A stretch of 64,000 nucleotides of DNA from Alteromonas sp. V450 (GTDB lineage: Bacteria > Pseudomonadota > Gammaproteobacteria > Enterobacterales > Alteromonadaceae): NCBI RefSeq assembly GCF_001885075.1, contig NZ_MODU01000004.1:4216001-4280000 (forward strand), in the 5' to 3' direction. How positions within the stretch are numbered: position 1 is the first letter of the stretch; each line of letters opens with the position of its first letter. Shown here one piece after another: positions 30,196 to 39,810 of this stretch. Under the pieces are notes generated by a model, which saw nothing but the letters and a program-made list of their open reading frames with translations, was not told the DNA's origin and searched no databases. Made by a program: the position numbers and the translations under genes.

Positions 30196-32061
30196 ATGAA
30201 TAATAAAATAAAACAATCGAACACAGCTCCTCTTGCCCGAGTAGAGGTGGATACGGTAACGGTTGACATCATTGAAAATGCGCTGCGTAACGCGCGTGAA
30301 GAAATGGACGCCGTATTATTTAGAACGGCAATGAGCCCAGGTATCCGCGAGCAAGGCGACTGTTTTCCCATGATTGCCAACAAAGACGGCAAAATGGTTG
30401 TTGGTCAGTTTGGCTCGTTTATTCATGGCTTTTTAAGTGCCTTCGATGGTGAGTTAGAGGAAGGTGACATCATACTCACTAACGATCCATATATGACAAA
30501 CGCGGCGGTGTCTCACTTACCAGACTGGATAGTATTAGTGCCTATTTTCAAAGACGGAAGACACATTGCGTGGTCAGCCATGTTTGGACATATGTCAGAT
30601 AATGGCGGCATGGTGCCTGGTTCCATTCCCATTAAAGCGGAAACTATTTTCCAAGAAGGGATACGTATACCGCCAACTAAGTTATACAAAAAAGGCGTAC
30701 TGCAGGAGGATATACTCGAACTAATCTTACACAATGTACGCACACCTCAATGGAATCGCTTCGATTTAAATGCCTTGGTTGCAGCGTGTAAAACTGCCGC
30801 TAAACGGTGTCAGGAAATTGCAGAGCGATTTGGCGACGACACATTCTATTCCACCATGGAAATTATGCTAGAGCGCAACCATACGGCAATGCAGGCCATC
30901 ATCAATATGATAGTGCCAGAAGAGCCACGGGTGTTTGAAGATTACCTGTGTGATGATGGCGTAGGAATGGGGCCTTACAAAATTCGCTGTAAAATGTGGC
31001 GTGAAAACGGAAAAGCTATCTTCGATTTCGATGGCACCGATCCGCAGGCAAAAAGTTCAATTAACTTCTACCTCAATGAAGACATGTTCAAAATGTTTTT
31101 TGGCTCTTTCACGATCAACTTGGTAGATCCGCAAATTCTCTTCAATGACGGTTTTTACGATTTAGTAGACGTTAGAATTCCTCAAGGAAGCCTATTAAAA
31201 CCGAATTATCCTGCTGCGTTGTCGGGAAGAACGCATGCGCTAGGACGTATTTTCGACGTAATGGGCGGGTTACTTGGACAAGGTGCACCAGAAGCAATGA
31301 ATGCTGCAGGGTTCTCAGACTCTCCACACTTATTCTATTCAGGGTATGACGCCAACGGAGAGTGGTTCCAGCTGTTTCAAATTGGTTTTGGTGGGATCCC
31401 TGGAAGACCCGTTGGAGATGGACCTGATGGGCATTCGCTTTGGCCCGGTTTTACCAATGTGCCAAACGAATTTATTGAGGCCTACTTCCCGCTGCGCGTA
31501 GAGACATACGAAACCATTCCTGATTCTGGCGGTGCAGGTTTGCACAGGGGCGGGAACGGTTTGTCAGTAGGTTATCGATTCTTGTGTGATGGTGCTATTG
31601 CTATACACGATGACAGGTGGCTTACCTATCCGTGGGGCGTAAACGGTGGCTTGCCCGGTAAACGTTCAACAAAGCGTTTGGTGCGCGCCGATGGCAGCGT
31701 TGAAATACTGCCTGCTAAATGTGAAGGCATTACCGTTAAGGCCGGTGATTTACTGTATTTCGACACCTGGGGCGGTGGCGGCTGGGGGGACCCATTAGAA
31801 CGAGACCCGAGTGCGGTAGCCGAGGATGTCGAAAAAGGGCTTGTCACTGAAAGTGGGGCTCGCCGCTACGGCGTGGTTATCCAAAATGGTTTGGTTGATG
31901 AGTCTGCCACAGCAGCACTTCGTTCAGAGCTAAGAGAAAGCCGTGGTGAATTACCATTATTTGACAGAGGTGGTTCAATTGAGGAGATAAAGGCGCGGGC
32001 GCTTGAAGAAACAGGGTTACCTGCACCTGTGTCTCCATCTTTTCATCCTGTGAGGCAGTAA
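30196..32061 (+). CDS. Hydantoinase/oxoprolinase family subunit B (HyuB-like)
   Basis: A 621-residue partner of the preceding subunit. Family landmarks: VDIIENALRNAREEMDAVL and FRTAMSPGIREQGDCF near the N-terminus, GQFGSFIHGF, DIILTNDPYMT, FGHMSDNGGMVPGS, and the glycine-rich region SGGAGLHRGGNGLSVGYRF. AGGAGG lies just upstream of the ATG. Together with HyuA it should form the ATP-dependent cyclic amide or imide hydrolase of the operon. Confidence 0.9.
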   Translation: MNNKIKQSNTAPLARVEVDTVTVDIIENALRNAREEMDAVLFRTAMSPGIREQGDCFPMIANKDGKMVVGQFGSFIHGFLSAFDGELEEGDIILTNDPYMTNAAVSHLPDWIVLVPIFKDGRHIAWSAMFGHMSDNGGMVPGSIPIKAETIFQEGIRIPPTKLYKKGVLQEDILELILHNVRTPQWNRFDLNALVAACKTAAKRCQEIAERFGDDTFYSTMEIMLERNHTAMQAIINMIVPEEPRVFEDYLCDDGVGMGPYKIRCKMWRENGKAIFDFDGTDPQAKSSINFYLNEDMFKMFFGSFTINLVDPQILFNDGFYDLVDVRIPQGSLLKPNYPAALSGRTHALGRIFDVMGGLLGQGAPEAMNAAGFSDSPHLFYSGYDANGEWFQLFQIGFGGIPGRPVGDGPDGHSLWPGFTNVPNEFIEAYFPLRVETYETIPDSGGAGLHRGGNGLSVGYRFLCDGAIAIHDDRWLTYPWGVNGGLPGKRSTKRLVRADGSVEILPAKCEGITVKAGDLLYFDTWGGGGWGDPLERDPSAVAEDVEKGLVTESGARRYGVVIQNGLVDESATAALRSELRESRGELPLFDRGGSIEEIKARALEETGLPAPVSPSFHPVRQ

Positions 32062-32062
32062 C

Positions 32063-32704
32063 ATGCAGTTAACCACGAGTGATTTGCATACCCAGGGCGT
32101 TGAGTTCGGTCAACGTCCAGCGCTTATAGTGGTTGATATGAGCGTGGGTTTTGTGTCTCCTGAAAGCCCCTTAGGGGGCCACTTTAGTTCACAAATACAT
32201 GCTGCTGCGAAATTAATAGACCATTTCTACGCCAAAGACCTTCCCGTCTTTTTTTCTACCGTAGTATATGACTCGCCTCAGCAGCAGTCGGTGTTTAGAA
32301 CGCACTTACCTTCACTGGATGTTTTGCAGCGCGGTAGTGAGTGGGTGTCGATAGATCCGCGCTTAACCGTAAGCAGTAAGGCCACGATAATAGAAAAAAC
32401 AGCACCGAGTGCATTTTTCAACACCGCACTGCAAGAGCAACTTCTTAAGCAACGCATAGACAGCTTGATGGTGTGCGGCCTTACAACCAGCGGATGTGTT
32501 AGGGCCACTGTTGTAGATGGACTGTCTTACAACTACCCGGTGTGGGTAGTCGAGCAAGCATGCGGTGATAGAAATGCTGATGCACACGCCGCAAACCTTC
32601 ACGATATGCACGCCAAATACGCAAAAGTAGTGAGCTTTCACCACGTAGCAGACTACTTCAAAGCACATTCTGTTGCTAAACCACAAAAAGCAGGAGCTGA
32701 GTAA
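32063..32704 (+). CDS. Isochorismatase-fold cysteine amidohydrolase
   Basis: A 213-residue cysteine hydrolase with the full catalytic triad: Asp25 ([11 protein letters not shown]), Lys112 ([11 protein letters not shown]) and Cys145 ([12 protein letters not shown]). Relatives include N-carbamoylsarcosine amidase and maleamate amidase (NicF). Placed 1 bp after hyuB, it most likely removes the amide left after ring opening, releasing ammonia (and CO2 if the substrate is a carbamoyl). It is not an isochorismatase in this setting. Confidence 0.88.
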   Translation: MQLTTSDLHTQGVEFGQRPALIVVDMSVGFVSPESPLGGHFSSQIHAAAKLIDHFYAKDLPVFFSTVVYDSPQQQSVFRTHLPSLDVLQRGSEWVSIDPRLTVSSKATIIEKTAPSAFFNTALQEQLLKQRIDSLMVCGLTTSGCVRATVVDGLSYNYPVWVVEQACGDRNADAHAANLHDMHAKYAKVVSFHHVADYFKAHSVAKPQKAGAE

Positions 32705-32705
32705 A

Positions 32706-34115
32706 ATGGCGAAAACCCTTTACGATAAGCTGTGGGAAAAACACTACGTTACCTCGGTAGATGGTGACGCATTACTTTACATCGACCGACATCTAATTCA
32801 TGAAGTTACGTCTCCTCAAGCTTTTGACGGCTTAGCTCAAAAAGGCAGAAAGGTAAGACGCCCAGAGTTAACAATTGCCACCATGGATCACAGTATATCT
32901 ACCCGTTCTGAGCGCTTAGATGCGTGCGGTCCTAAGAATGCCCTTCAACTGCAAACGCTTATTCAAAACTGCAGAAAGAACGATATTGTGTTGTATCCCG
33001 TTGGTGACAGCAATCAAGGGATTGTGCATGTGATGGGACCTGAGATGGGCCTGATCCTTCCGGGAATGACCGTAGTGTGTGGCGACTCCCATACGGCCAC
33101 CCATGGCGCACTTGGAACACTTGCCTTCGGTATAGGTACTTCCGATGTGGAACACGTGCTTGCAACGCAAACAATACGTCAATCGAAAGCAAAAAATATG
33201 CGTGTTGAGTTTACAGGAACGTTGCCTGAGGGGGTGTTTGCGAAGGACATGGTGCTAGCCCTTATTCGTAAAATTGGTCACGACGGCGCAACGGGACACG
33301 TTATTGAATATTGTGGAGAAGCTATTCGTTCACTGTCTATGGAAGGACGTATGACAATATGCAATATGAGCATAGAAGCCGGCGCTAAGGCTGGAATGGT
33401 GGCACCTGATGAAGTTACATTTGCCTACCTAAAAGACAAGCCTTTTTCACCAAGTGGTAAGCAATTTGAAGATGCTAAAGCACAATGGCAACAACTGTTT
33501 TCGGATTGTGACGCGACTTTTGATGCAACAGTTTCTATAGATGTTTCATCACTCTCTCCTCACGTTACGTGGGGCACAAATCCTGGTCAAGTTGTTGGCA
33601 TTGATGAACCTATTCCACTCACACCTGACGAAGGTAATGATAACACTAAACAAATAGCGAAAAAGGCGCTTGATTACATGCGGCTACAGGCGGGTGATAC
33701 TTTACAAGGTGTAGCTGTCAGCCATGTATTTATTGGGTCTTGCACTAACAGCCGAATTGAAGATCTGAGAGAAGCGGCGAAAATAGCTGAAAAAGGCCGT
33801 GTAGTTGAGGGCGTCAAAGCGATTGTTGTACCGGGCTCTGTGCGCGTTAAACAAATTGCTGAAGCAGAAGGGCTCGACAAAATATTCATAAAAGCCGGCT
33901 TCGAATGGCGATTGCCGGGGTGTTCAATGTGTTTGGGTATGAATGACGACGTACTACAGGAAGGTGATAGATGCGCTTCTACCAGCAATCGTAATTTTGA
34001 GGGGCGACAAGGGCGAGGGGCACTGACTCATCTTGTAAGTCCGGCAATGGCCGCAGGCGCTGCTCTCACCGGCAGCATTACTGACATTAGAAACTTAAAA
34101 GAAGCACTACTATGA
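32706..34115 (+). CDS. LeuC-type dehydratase large subunit (pathway paralogue)
   Basis: A 469-residue aconitase-family protein very close in pattern to bacterial LeuC ([66 protein letters not shown]). The three [4Fe-4S] ligands are at Cys346 (FIGSCTNSR), Cys406 and Cys409 (PGCSMC), almost the E. coli positions. It adds or removes water at maleate-type substrates; LeuCD works through isopropylmaleate. The ATG at 32706 has AGGAG upstream. No leuA or leuB is present, so catabolic use is inferred. Confidence 0.9.
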   Translation: MAKTLYDKLWEKHYVTSVDGDALLYIDRHLIHEVTSPQAFDGLAQKGRKVRRPELTIATMDHSISTRSERLDACGPKNALQLQTLIQNCRKNDIVLYPVGDSNQGIVHVMGPEMGLILPGMTVVCGDSHTATHGALGTLAFGIGTSDVEHVLATQTIRQSKAKNMRVEFTGTLPEGVFAKDMVLALIRKIGHDGATGHVIEYCGEAIRSLSMEGRMTICNMSIEAGAKAGMVAPDEVTFAYLKDKPFSPSGKQFEDAKAQWQQLFSDCDATFDATVSIDVSSLSPHVTWGTNPGQVVGIDEPIPLTPDEGNDNTKQIAKKALDYMRLQAGDTLQGVAVSHVFIGSCTNSRIEDLREAAKIAEKGRVVEGVKAIVVPGSVRVKQIAEAEGLDKIFIKAGFEWRLPGCSMCLGMNDDVLQEGDRCASTSNRNFEGRQGRGALTHLVSPAMAAGAALTGSITDIRNLKEALL

Positions 34116-34711
34116 CGCCAATTAACACAGTTAGCTCTATCGCTATTCCCTTTAATCACGACAATGTCGATACAGATCAACTACTGCCTAAACAGTTTTT
34201 AACAGAGATATCGCGAAAAGGGTTTGGTAAGCACCTATTGCACGATATACGTTACTTAGATCAGTACGAACAGGTTCCTAATCCAGACTGCGTGCTGAAT
34301 AAAACTGAATATTCAGGGGCGGAGATTTTTATCGCGGGAGATAATTTTGGATGTGGTTCAAGTCGAGAGCATGCCCCATGGGCACTCGCAGATTTTGGCA
34401 TTAAAGTGATCATTGCAAAAAGCTTTGCCGACATTTTTTATACTAATTGCTTGAATAACCAAATTCTGCCTGTGGCGTTAGTAGGTCACGCCGTTGATAC
34501 GCTAGCAAGTGTATGTCAGAGCTTGCCCAGCCAGACTATTACCGTAAATTTACCCAAACAATTAGTAACTTGTGCAAACAATGAGTACCGCTTTAACCTT
34601 GCAGCACATCACAAACAGAACCTTATGCTGGGTATCGATAAAATAGGACGAACGTTAATGGAAGAAGGGGCGATTAAAACCTATGAACGTACTTCTGTTG
34701 GCAGTATGTAA
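34112..34711 (+). CDS. LeuD-type dehydratase small subunit (pathway paralogue)
   Basis: A 199-residue swivel domain with [24 protein letters not shown] at the N-terminus and [15 protein letters not shown], the substrate-recognition loop of LeuD. Its ATGA start overlaps the LeuC-type stop, so the two are translationally coupled and should form the hydratase. Substrate preference (isopropylmaleate, citraconate, dimethylmaleate, maleate) cannot be read from sequence alone. It is the last gene of the operon; a weak 7-bp hairpin (34714-34720 with 34735-34741) follows. Confidence 0.9.
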   Translation: MTPINTVSSIAIPFNHDNVDTDQLLPKQFLTEISRKGFGKHLLHDIRYLDQYEQVPNPDCVLNKTEYSGAEIFIAGDNFGCGSSREHAPWALADFGIKVIIAKSFADIFYTNCLNNQILPVALVGHAVDTLASVCQSLPSQTITVNLPKQLVTCANNEYRFNLAAHHKQNLMLGIDKIGRTLMEEGAIKTYERTSVGSM

Positions 34712-34823
34712 CGAAGTATAAGTGTGACGAAAGGTATACTTTTGGCTAATTAAAACGCTGTGAGTTAACGCTGCCTTATATTTAGACTACTATAAGCAAG
34801 ACATTAATAGTAGCGGTCAAAAG

Positions 34824-35210
34824 ATGGGTAGACAGAAGTACAGCACCGAACTTAGTTATTCAAATGGTATTTTAACGGCAAGATTATCCGGTATTTTTAA
34901 CGAGATTAGTGCAGAGCGTTATCGGAAAGATTTGTTTAGTGCGGTAGAGGAACTTGAAGGTGCGCCTTTTGCCTTGTTAGCCGATATAAGTGGTGTTGAA
35001 GGCGCAACGCCTGAAGCATTTGACATGGTGAAGTATATCGTGAATCAGCTACCCTCTATGGGCCTGAGTCACAAGGCTTACGTATATAAAGGCGCCGTTA
35101 TAAAAGGGATAATGTTTCAACGGATCCCCGAGTTGAAAGAATTGGAATATCTGTTTTTCGAAAATTTTGAAGAGGCTTACGCTTTTCTGTTATCGAAAAC
35201 GTCATCATGA
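34824..35210 (+). CDS. Small protein with STAS/SpoIIAA-like fold
   Basis: A 128-residue cytosolic protein. Alternating strands and helices (LSYSNGILTARLSGIFNEISAERY; FALLADISGVEGATPEAFDMV; KAYVYKGAVIKG; FFENFEEAYAFLLS) look like the STAS-like family found in many marine bacteria. No catalytic residues are visible; function unknown. It stands alone with its own upstream region. Confidence 0.62.
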   Translation: MGRQKYSTELSYSNGILTARLSGIFNEISAERYRKDLFSAVEELEGAPFALLADISGVEGATPEAFDMVKYIVNQLPSMGLSHKAYVYKGAVIKGIMFQRIPELKELEYLFFENFEEAYAFLLSKTSS

Positions 35211-35385
35211 CCCATCGCTTTACGATTAATCTTGGTGTAGCGCTTGCCCTGTTGGTGCGACTCTTGCGTAGGTGAAACTCTTATATATACAAAAAGATAT
35301 TGACCATATTCGGCATTACTAAACGCGTAATCAACGTGGTCTGTTGGCAAAGTTCGAGATTGCCCACTATTACTAAAGGTTTTTT

Positions 35386-36492
35386 ATGGAAGGAGAAAGC
35401 TTGGTAGATACACAAAAAATCTATGCAATAGTCGGTCTTCTAGTGGTCGTCGCCGTCCTGTTTTTAGTGAAACGCCTTATTTTGGTGCGTTTTAAAGCCA
35501 AAGCACGTTCAGAAACGAGCAGTATGTCCGATATTTATCGGGTTTTAGTGCTGTCTTTCAATGCACCATTTAACTTATTAATATTCATCGTTTTTTTGGT
35601 GTTGGTTAAACGCATTATTGTGCTGTTCAGTGCCGATGAAAAGATGGCTGCCGATGTACTTGCCGTGTTTATTGAAGCGGGCCTCATCATTACGGTATTT
35701 CTTTTTTTCGAAAGGTTTGTTACCTACACGCTAAAACGTTATCGAGACCAATCAAGTATTGTTAAAAATACCAGCGCCATAGCGGGAGGGGCGGTACGCG
35801 CGGTGTTCGCTGTGGTAGCAATATTGATAATATTAAATTCCATGGGGATTTCTGTAACGCCTGTTGTAGCGTCGTTGGGAATAACTTCATTGGCGGTAGC
35901 GCTTGCACTTCAACCTACACTGGAAAACTTCTTTTCGGGTATTCAGCTGGTAATGGATAAACCCATTAGAATAGGCGACTTTATTGAGCTGGATTCAGGT
36001 GAGCAAGGCTTTGTTGAAAAAATTGGTTGGCGGTCAACGTGGGTAAGAATGTTGCCAAATAACATCGTGATAATGCCTAACAGCAAGTTATCAAACTCAA
36101 AGCTGATAAACTATTACTATCCCGAGAGGGAGCTTTCGGTACCGGTAGAAGTGGGAGTACACTACAGTTCAGACCTAGAACATGTTGAGAAAGTGTGTTT
36201 AGAGGTGGCGAATGTGGTGTTAAAAGAGCACGAATATGGTGTAGAGTCGTACAAGCCGTTTGTGCTATTTCATACCTTCGACAATTCGAGTATTAATTTA
36301 ACGGTGATGCTGCGAACACGCGAATATTTCAACCGCTTTTTTATAAAAAGCGCGTTTATAAAACAGTTAAAAAAGCGGTTCGATGAAGAAGGCATCGTTA
36401 TCCCATTCCCTATTACTGCGGTAAATATGACACAAGAGAGTGCAGAAGAACTTACCAACGCTGGTACAGGTTCAACAACAGTTAAGCGATAA
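35386..36492 (+). CDS. MscS-family mechanosensitive channel
   Basis: A 368-residue inner-membrane protein with about four hydrophobic segments (residues 10-29, 57-75, 90-105, 134-155), then the MscS pore helix and beta domain: GITSLAVALALQPTLENFFSGIQLVMDKPIRIGDFIEL, followed by GFVEKIGWRSTWVRMLPNNIVIMPNSKLSNSKLINY. The family releases solutes on osmotic downshock. AAAGG precedes the ATG at a distance; GTG/TTG alternatives are less likely. Confidence 0.9.
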   Translation: MEGESLVDTQKIYAIVGLLVVVAVLFLVKRLILVRFKAKARSETSSMSDIYRVLVLSFNAPFNLLIFIVFLVLVKRIIVLFSADEKMAADVLAVFIEAGLIITVFLFFERFVTYTLKRYRDQSSIVKNTSAIAGGAVRAVFAVVAILIILNSMGISVTPVVASLGITSLAVALALQPTLENFFSGIQLVMDKPIRIGDFIELDSGEQGFVEKIGWRSTWVRMLPNNIVIMPNSKLSNSKLINYYYPERELSVPVEVGVHYSSDLEHVEKVCLEVANVVLKEHEYGVESYKPFVLFHTFDNSSINLTVMLRTREYFNRFFIKSAFIKQLKKRFDEEGIVIPFPITAVNMTQESAEELTNAGTGSTTVKR

Positions 36493-36534
36493 TATGTGTT
36501 GTCTCAACTGATTGTTTTGCAAACGTTAGTCATG

Positions 36535-36714
36535 CTATTTGAAACGACTGATTAACTTGCGCCACCACGATATAGGTGAGGCCTCGCGACGTGCTTCGCA
36601 TTTTGTTTTTTTAGGGCGGCGTGATGCCACCACAGTAACCCCCTTGTGAGTGGCTATTGATTTTCCATCTGTCGTCATTATGCACATGAAATCATCGGGC
36701 TTTTCATTATCCAT
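36535..36714 (-). CDS. Possible small basic protein (59 residues)
   Basis: An open frame from ATG at 36714 to TAG at 36535. The translation begins MDNEKPDDFMCIMTTDGK and ends in a basic, Trp-rich tail (SWWRKLISRFK). The coding bias looks real (acidic start, basic end, no rare-codon run), but there is only a weak GGATAA before the ATG. Function unknown. The rest of the interval 36493-36989 shows no other gene. Confidence 0.4.
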   Translation of the reverse strand: MDNEKPDDFMCIMTTDGKSIATHKGVTVVASRRPKKTKCEARREASPISWWRKLISRFK

Positions 36715-36989
36715 TGTTTATCCGTAGTTGAGTTTCACGTAAAGATTGATAAAAATACCGGTTAGCATAAATAAGAGCAAGCATTGCAAATCTAAGTAGG
36801 AGTCATTTATTTGTGAGGTATTTGGCTTAAGGCTTCTCTAAACTTAGTGGGGTTCTCCTGTAGGTAGACAAAAGCAAGCTTATCACTGCTGTTATGTATG
36901 CCTTGCCGCATTGACGTTTCATATAGCCAAAACGCAAACACGCATTCTTCTACAAGAATACTTTAAAAAATGGACTGCACGGGGGGGAT

Positions 36990-37526
36990 ATGACGACGGA
37001 AGTCAGCCGCGAACAACTGAGAAAAGCAAAATTGGGCGTCTGCTTTGTCGCTTTGATTGCCTTAATATTTGTCATCGTATTCTCAATAAATGTATATAAA
37101 GGGCTATCTGGCCCAATTACTTCCATAAATTGGATACCCCACCAAGCAACGCTAATAAGTGTCGCTATTGACGAAACGGTTACAAAATCTACTAGCGAAA
37201 ATCGAAGTCAATATACATTGTACGCGCCCCGGATAATGTATAAATATACCACTGATGGTAACGAGCATATCGGAAGAAAAGTTACCTGGAATGAAATATA
37301 TGATGACGGTTTTATGCTTCGACTGGCACATGAATTAAAGAGAAAGTTAGCCGCCGCCGAACCAATTGTCGTTTACGTAAACCCACATAACGGGGCAGAA
37401 TCCATTCTGATTAAAAATGTTATTTGGGAACATATGTCGATGTTGCTCGTTGGTTTTGGTATTTCGTGGGCAGCTTTGCTTTGGTTTGTGTATATCCTCG
37501 CTTTTAAATTGAAATACCAGAAATAG
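36990..37526 (+). CDS. DUF3592-type membrane protein
   Basis: A 178-residue protein with a hydrophobic helix at each end (LGVCFVALIALIFVIVFSI near 15-33 and SMLLVGFGISWAALLWFVYI near 149-168) and an extracytoplasmic beta-rich middle (ATLISVAIDE; YAPRIMYKYTTDGNEHIG; PIVVYVNPHNGAESIL), the layout of DUF3592 proteins. Function unknown. A GGGGGG tract lies just upstream of the ATG. Confidence 0.75.
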   Translation: MTTEVSREQLRKAKLGVCFVALIALIFVIVFSINVYKGLSGPITSINWIPHQATLISVAIDETVTKSTSENRSQYTLYAPRIMYKYTTDGNEHIGRKVTWNEIYDDGFMLRLAHELKRKLAAAEPIVVYVNPHNGAESILIKNVIWEHMSMLLVGFGISWAALLWFVYILAFKLKYQK

Positions 37527-37558
37527 TTAGCTTGGATCCAATCGGATACTTCTAAGCT

Positions 37559-38578
37559 TTACCTTTTTCGAATGATATCGAGAATTCGATAGTGAATGAT
37601 TTGAGAGAGAAGCAAGGTGTCATCTCCGGTGGTATTAACAAACTGAACAACAACGGTGTCGATATCGGCATAATAACGGGCACGACTCCAGTAACCCAAT
37701 ACCCAGCCATCGTGCTGGTACTTGTAAAGGCCTCGATAAATCTCGGCTTCTTCGTCGGTAAATAAGGAGCCATCATTGAGTGCCCTAACAAATTTTCCTA
37801 CCGCTTCTGCTGTTGAGATCATTCCTTGGTCAAGATATTTAAAATCATCAGGATATCCAATGTAATAACCACTCATAACCCTATCTTGGTTAACCTCATT
37901 GACCGACATATACGTGTCCTCAATACCCAAGGGGAGTAACATTTCTTGTTTAATAAATCTCCCGTAATCGTAACCGAGTACTTTTGTCATGATCCTGTGC
38001 AGCAACAGGTAATTGGTATTTGAGTAGTTATAATCTGTGTCTGGCTCAAAATCAGCGGGCTTATCAAGAATCAACGCTAAACCATCGATATTCGATTTGC
38101 TCCAGTCAAATTCTTCAACATCAGTAAAATTTGGAATGCCACTTCGGTGTTGGATCATCATGCGAAGCGTAATTTTGTCGGCGTATTGAATACTCTCACT
38201 TAATTCCGGCATATACTCAGCGAGTGTTTTGTCCAATGACAGTGTTTTTTTAGCGACAAGTTTTACAACGGCAGACGCATCATAAAGCTTTCCAATACTT
38301 GCTATTTTAAACAGTGCACGGGGATCAGCAGGTGTTTTAGTTTTGCGATTGTGAAAACCCTCGGCATAAAACTCAGGCGGCTCGCCGTTCCTATCAACGT
38401 ATACGATAATTCCATCTAATCGTTCGTCTACGGCATTCGCTAGCTCTTGTTCTATCGTATCTGGCGTAGGTTTTAGGTAATAGAGCCCGAACTCCCACGG
38501 CGCGAACACATAAATGCTAGTTGTGGTTAAAACGGCGGCAGTGATAATACGTATAGCCGCTAGTTTAAATTTTTTCAC
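37559..38578 (-). CDS. Serine hydrolase, class C beta-lactamase/DD-peptidase fold
   Basis: A 339-residue exported or membrane-tethered protein with an N-terminal hydrophobic segment (IITAAVLTTTSIYVFAP). The catalytic SxxK is in FKIASIGKLYDASAV and the second motif YxN in YNYSNTNYLLL; a typical KTG box is not obvious near the C-terminus. HRSGIPNFTD is also usual for this family. Likely a peptidase or esterase, not a classical antibiotic-resistance enzyme. Confidence 0.85.
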   Translation of the reverse strand: MKKFKLAAIRIITAAVLTTTSIYVFAPWEFGLYYLKPTPDTIEQELANAVDERLDGIIVYVDRNGEPPEFYAEGFHNRKTKTPADPRALFKIASIGKLYDASAVVKLVAKKTLSLDKTLAEYMPELSESIQYADKITLRMMIQHRSGIPNFTDVEEFDWSKSNIDGLALILDKPADFEPDTDYNYSNTNYLLLHRIMTKVLGYDYGRFIKQEMLLPLGIEDTYMSVNEVNQDRVMSGYYIGYPDDFKYLDQGMISTAEAVGKFVRALNDGSLFTDEEAEIYRGLYKYQHDGWVLGYWSRARYYADIDTVVVQFVNTTGDDTLLLSQIIHYRILDIIRKR

Positions 38579-38705
38579 CTTACAGCTCCTAAGCTCTGTC
38601 GCGTTGTAAGCGATATTACTTAACGTTTATTTGTAGCAGCAACGCATTTTTTACCTGGTGAATAAATTAAATATCAATTCTGGAACGATTGTATAACTGT
38701 ATAAA

Positions 38706-39677
38706 CTAGTTAAGTTGAAACGTTTTGCGCCATTCACTCGGGGAAACACCAAACTTTTGTTTGAAATGATGGCGAAGGCTTACCACAGATTGAAACCCTG
38801 AAAGCTGAGAAACTTGCTCTATGTTATGGGTTGTTTGCTCTAACAAGCTCTGGCAAAGACGAAGGCGTTGTACCAATATCCACTGCCCCACACTCTGTCC
38901 GGTTAGTGCACGGAAATGTCTTGTGAATGTTCTGCGGCTCATTCCTAAACGGCTAGCTAACACATTAATGGTATAGGGTGCGGTAACATCTGACAGTATT
39001 TCGTCCATGAGTTCGGCCAATTTTAAGTCAGTCACTTTGCCTGGAACGGGTAGTTCAATAAACTGTGATTGATTCCCCGTACGTTGTGGTGCTGTCACCA
39101 TTAATCTTGCAATACGATTTGAAGCCTCTGATCCTGAATATTGCCTCACTAACTGTAAACAGCAATCAATAGCTGCGGCTGTTCCTGCTGAAGTGACGAC
39201 GTTATCTTGCTGATGATAAAGGCTGTCTGACTTTACATGTAGACGAGGATAACGTTGCTGTAAATCTTCTGCATACGCCCAGTGAGTAGTGACAATCATA
39301 TTATCCAACACACCTGCGGCAGCCAAAACGTAGGCGCCTAAGCAGAGACCTACCAACAATGCACCTTGTTGCCTAGCATGCTGGATTGCCGATATTAACT
39401 TTTGAGATGGTTTTACATCGGGACTAGGCCAACTTGGAATAATTACAATGTCAGAATTGGCTAGTGTTGCTAAGTTGTATTGAGGCACTAGTTGAAAGCC
39501 AGTGCTGCTGGTTACTGCTAATGCTTCTTCACTGCAAACTTTCAGTTCGAAATCTAGTAACCCAATCATTTTGGGCGCGTCACAGAACGCTATGCAAGGT
39601 ACTGAGAGGTGAAAGGGGCTTATGTGCTCAAAAGCTAATACTGCAACCTGCTTGGGTTTTTTCTCGCTGTTAACCAT
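38706..39677 (-). CDS. GlxA-type AraC-family regulator with DJ-1/PfpI domain
   Basis: A 323-residue regulator. The N-terminal DJ-1/PfpI-like domain (QVAVLAFEHISPFHLSVPC; DIVIIPSWPSPD; LVGLCLGAYVLAAAGVLDN) has the nucleophile-elbow cysteine. The C-terminal AraC domain has two helix-turn-helices (LASRLGMSRRTFTRHFRALTG; QVSQLSGFQSVVSLRHHFKQKFGVSPSEWR). It is divergent from the HD-domain gene at 39811, which it may control. Confidence 0.9.
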   Translation of the reverse strand: MVNSEKKPKQVAVLAFEHISPFHLSVPCIAFCDAPKMIGLLDFELKVCSEEALAVTSSTGFQLVPQYNLATLANSDIVIIPSWPSPDVKPSQKLISAIQHARQQGALLVGLCLGAYVLAAAGVLDNMIVTTHWAYAEDLQQRYPRLHVKSDSLYHQQDNVVTSAGTAAAIDCCLQLVRQYSGSEASNRIARLMVTAPQRTGNQSQFIELPVPGKVTDLKLAELMDEILSDVTAPYTINVLASRLGMSRRTFTRHFRALTGQSVGQWILVQRLRLCQSLLEQTTHNIEQVSQLSGFQSVVSLRHHFKQKFGVSPSEWRKTFQLN

Positions 39678-39810
39678 CGTTTAGATCACATATTTGTATT
39701 ATGGCCCAATCTTATCGAAATGTGGCACGCAGGTCACTGTTGGAATGTGACAAAAGTTTAGACAATTTCAAATGAAGTATTTTGACGAATTATCGATTTG
39801 GAGTGTTTAG

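Noticed and set aside
32706..34711. Leucine biosynthesis genes leuC and leuD
   Set aside because: No leuA or leuB, and the genes end a catabolic operon; kept as LeuCD-type hydratase.
34714..34741. Terminator after the LeuD-type gene
   Set aside because: Only a 7-bp stem with a 14-base loop and a short T-run; too weak to list as a feature.
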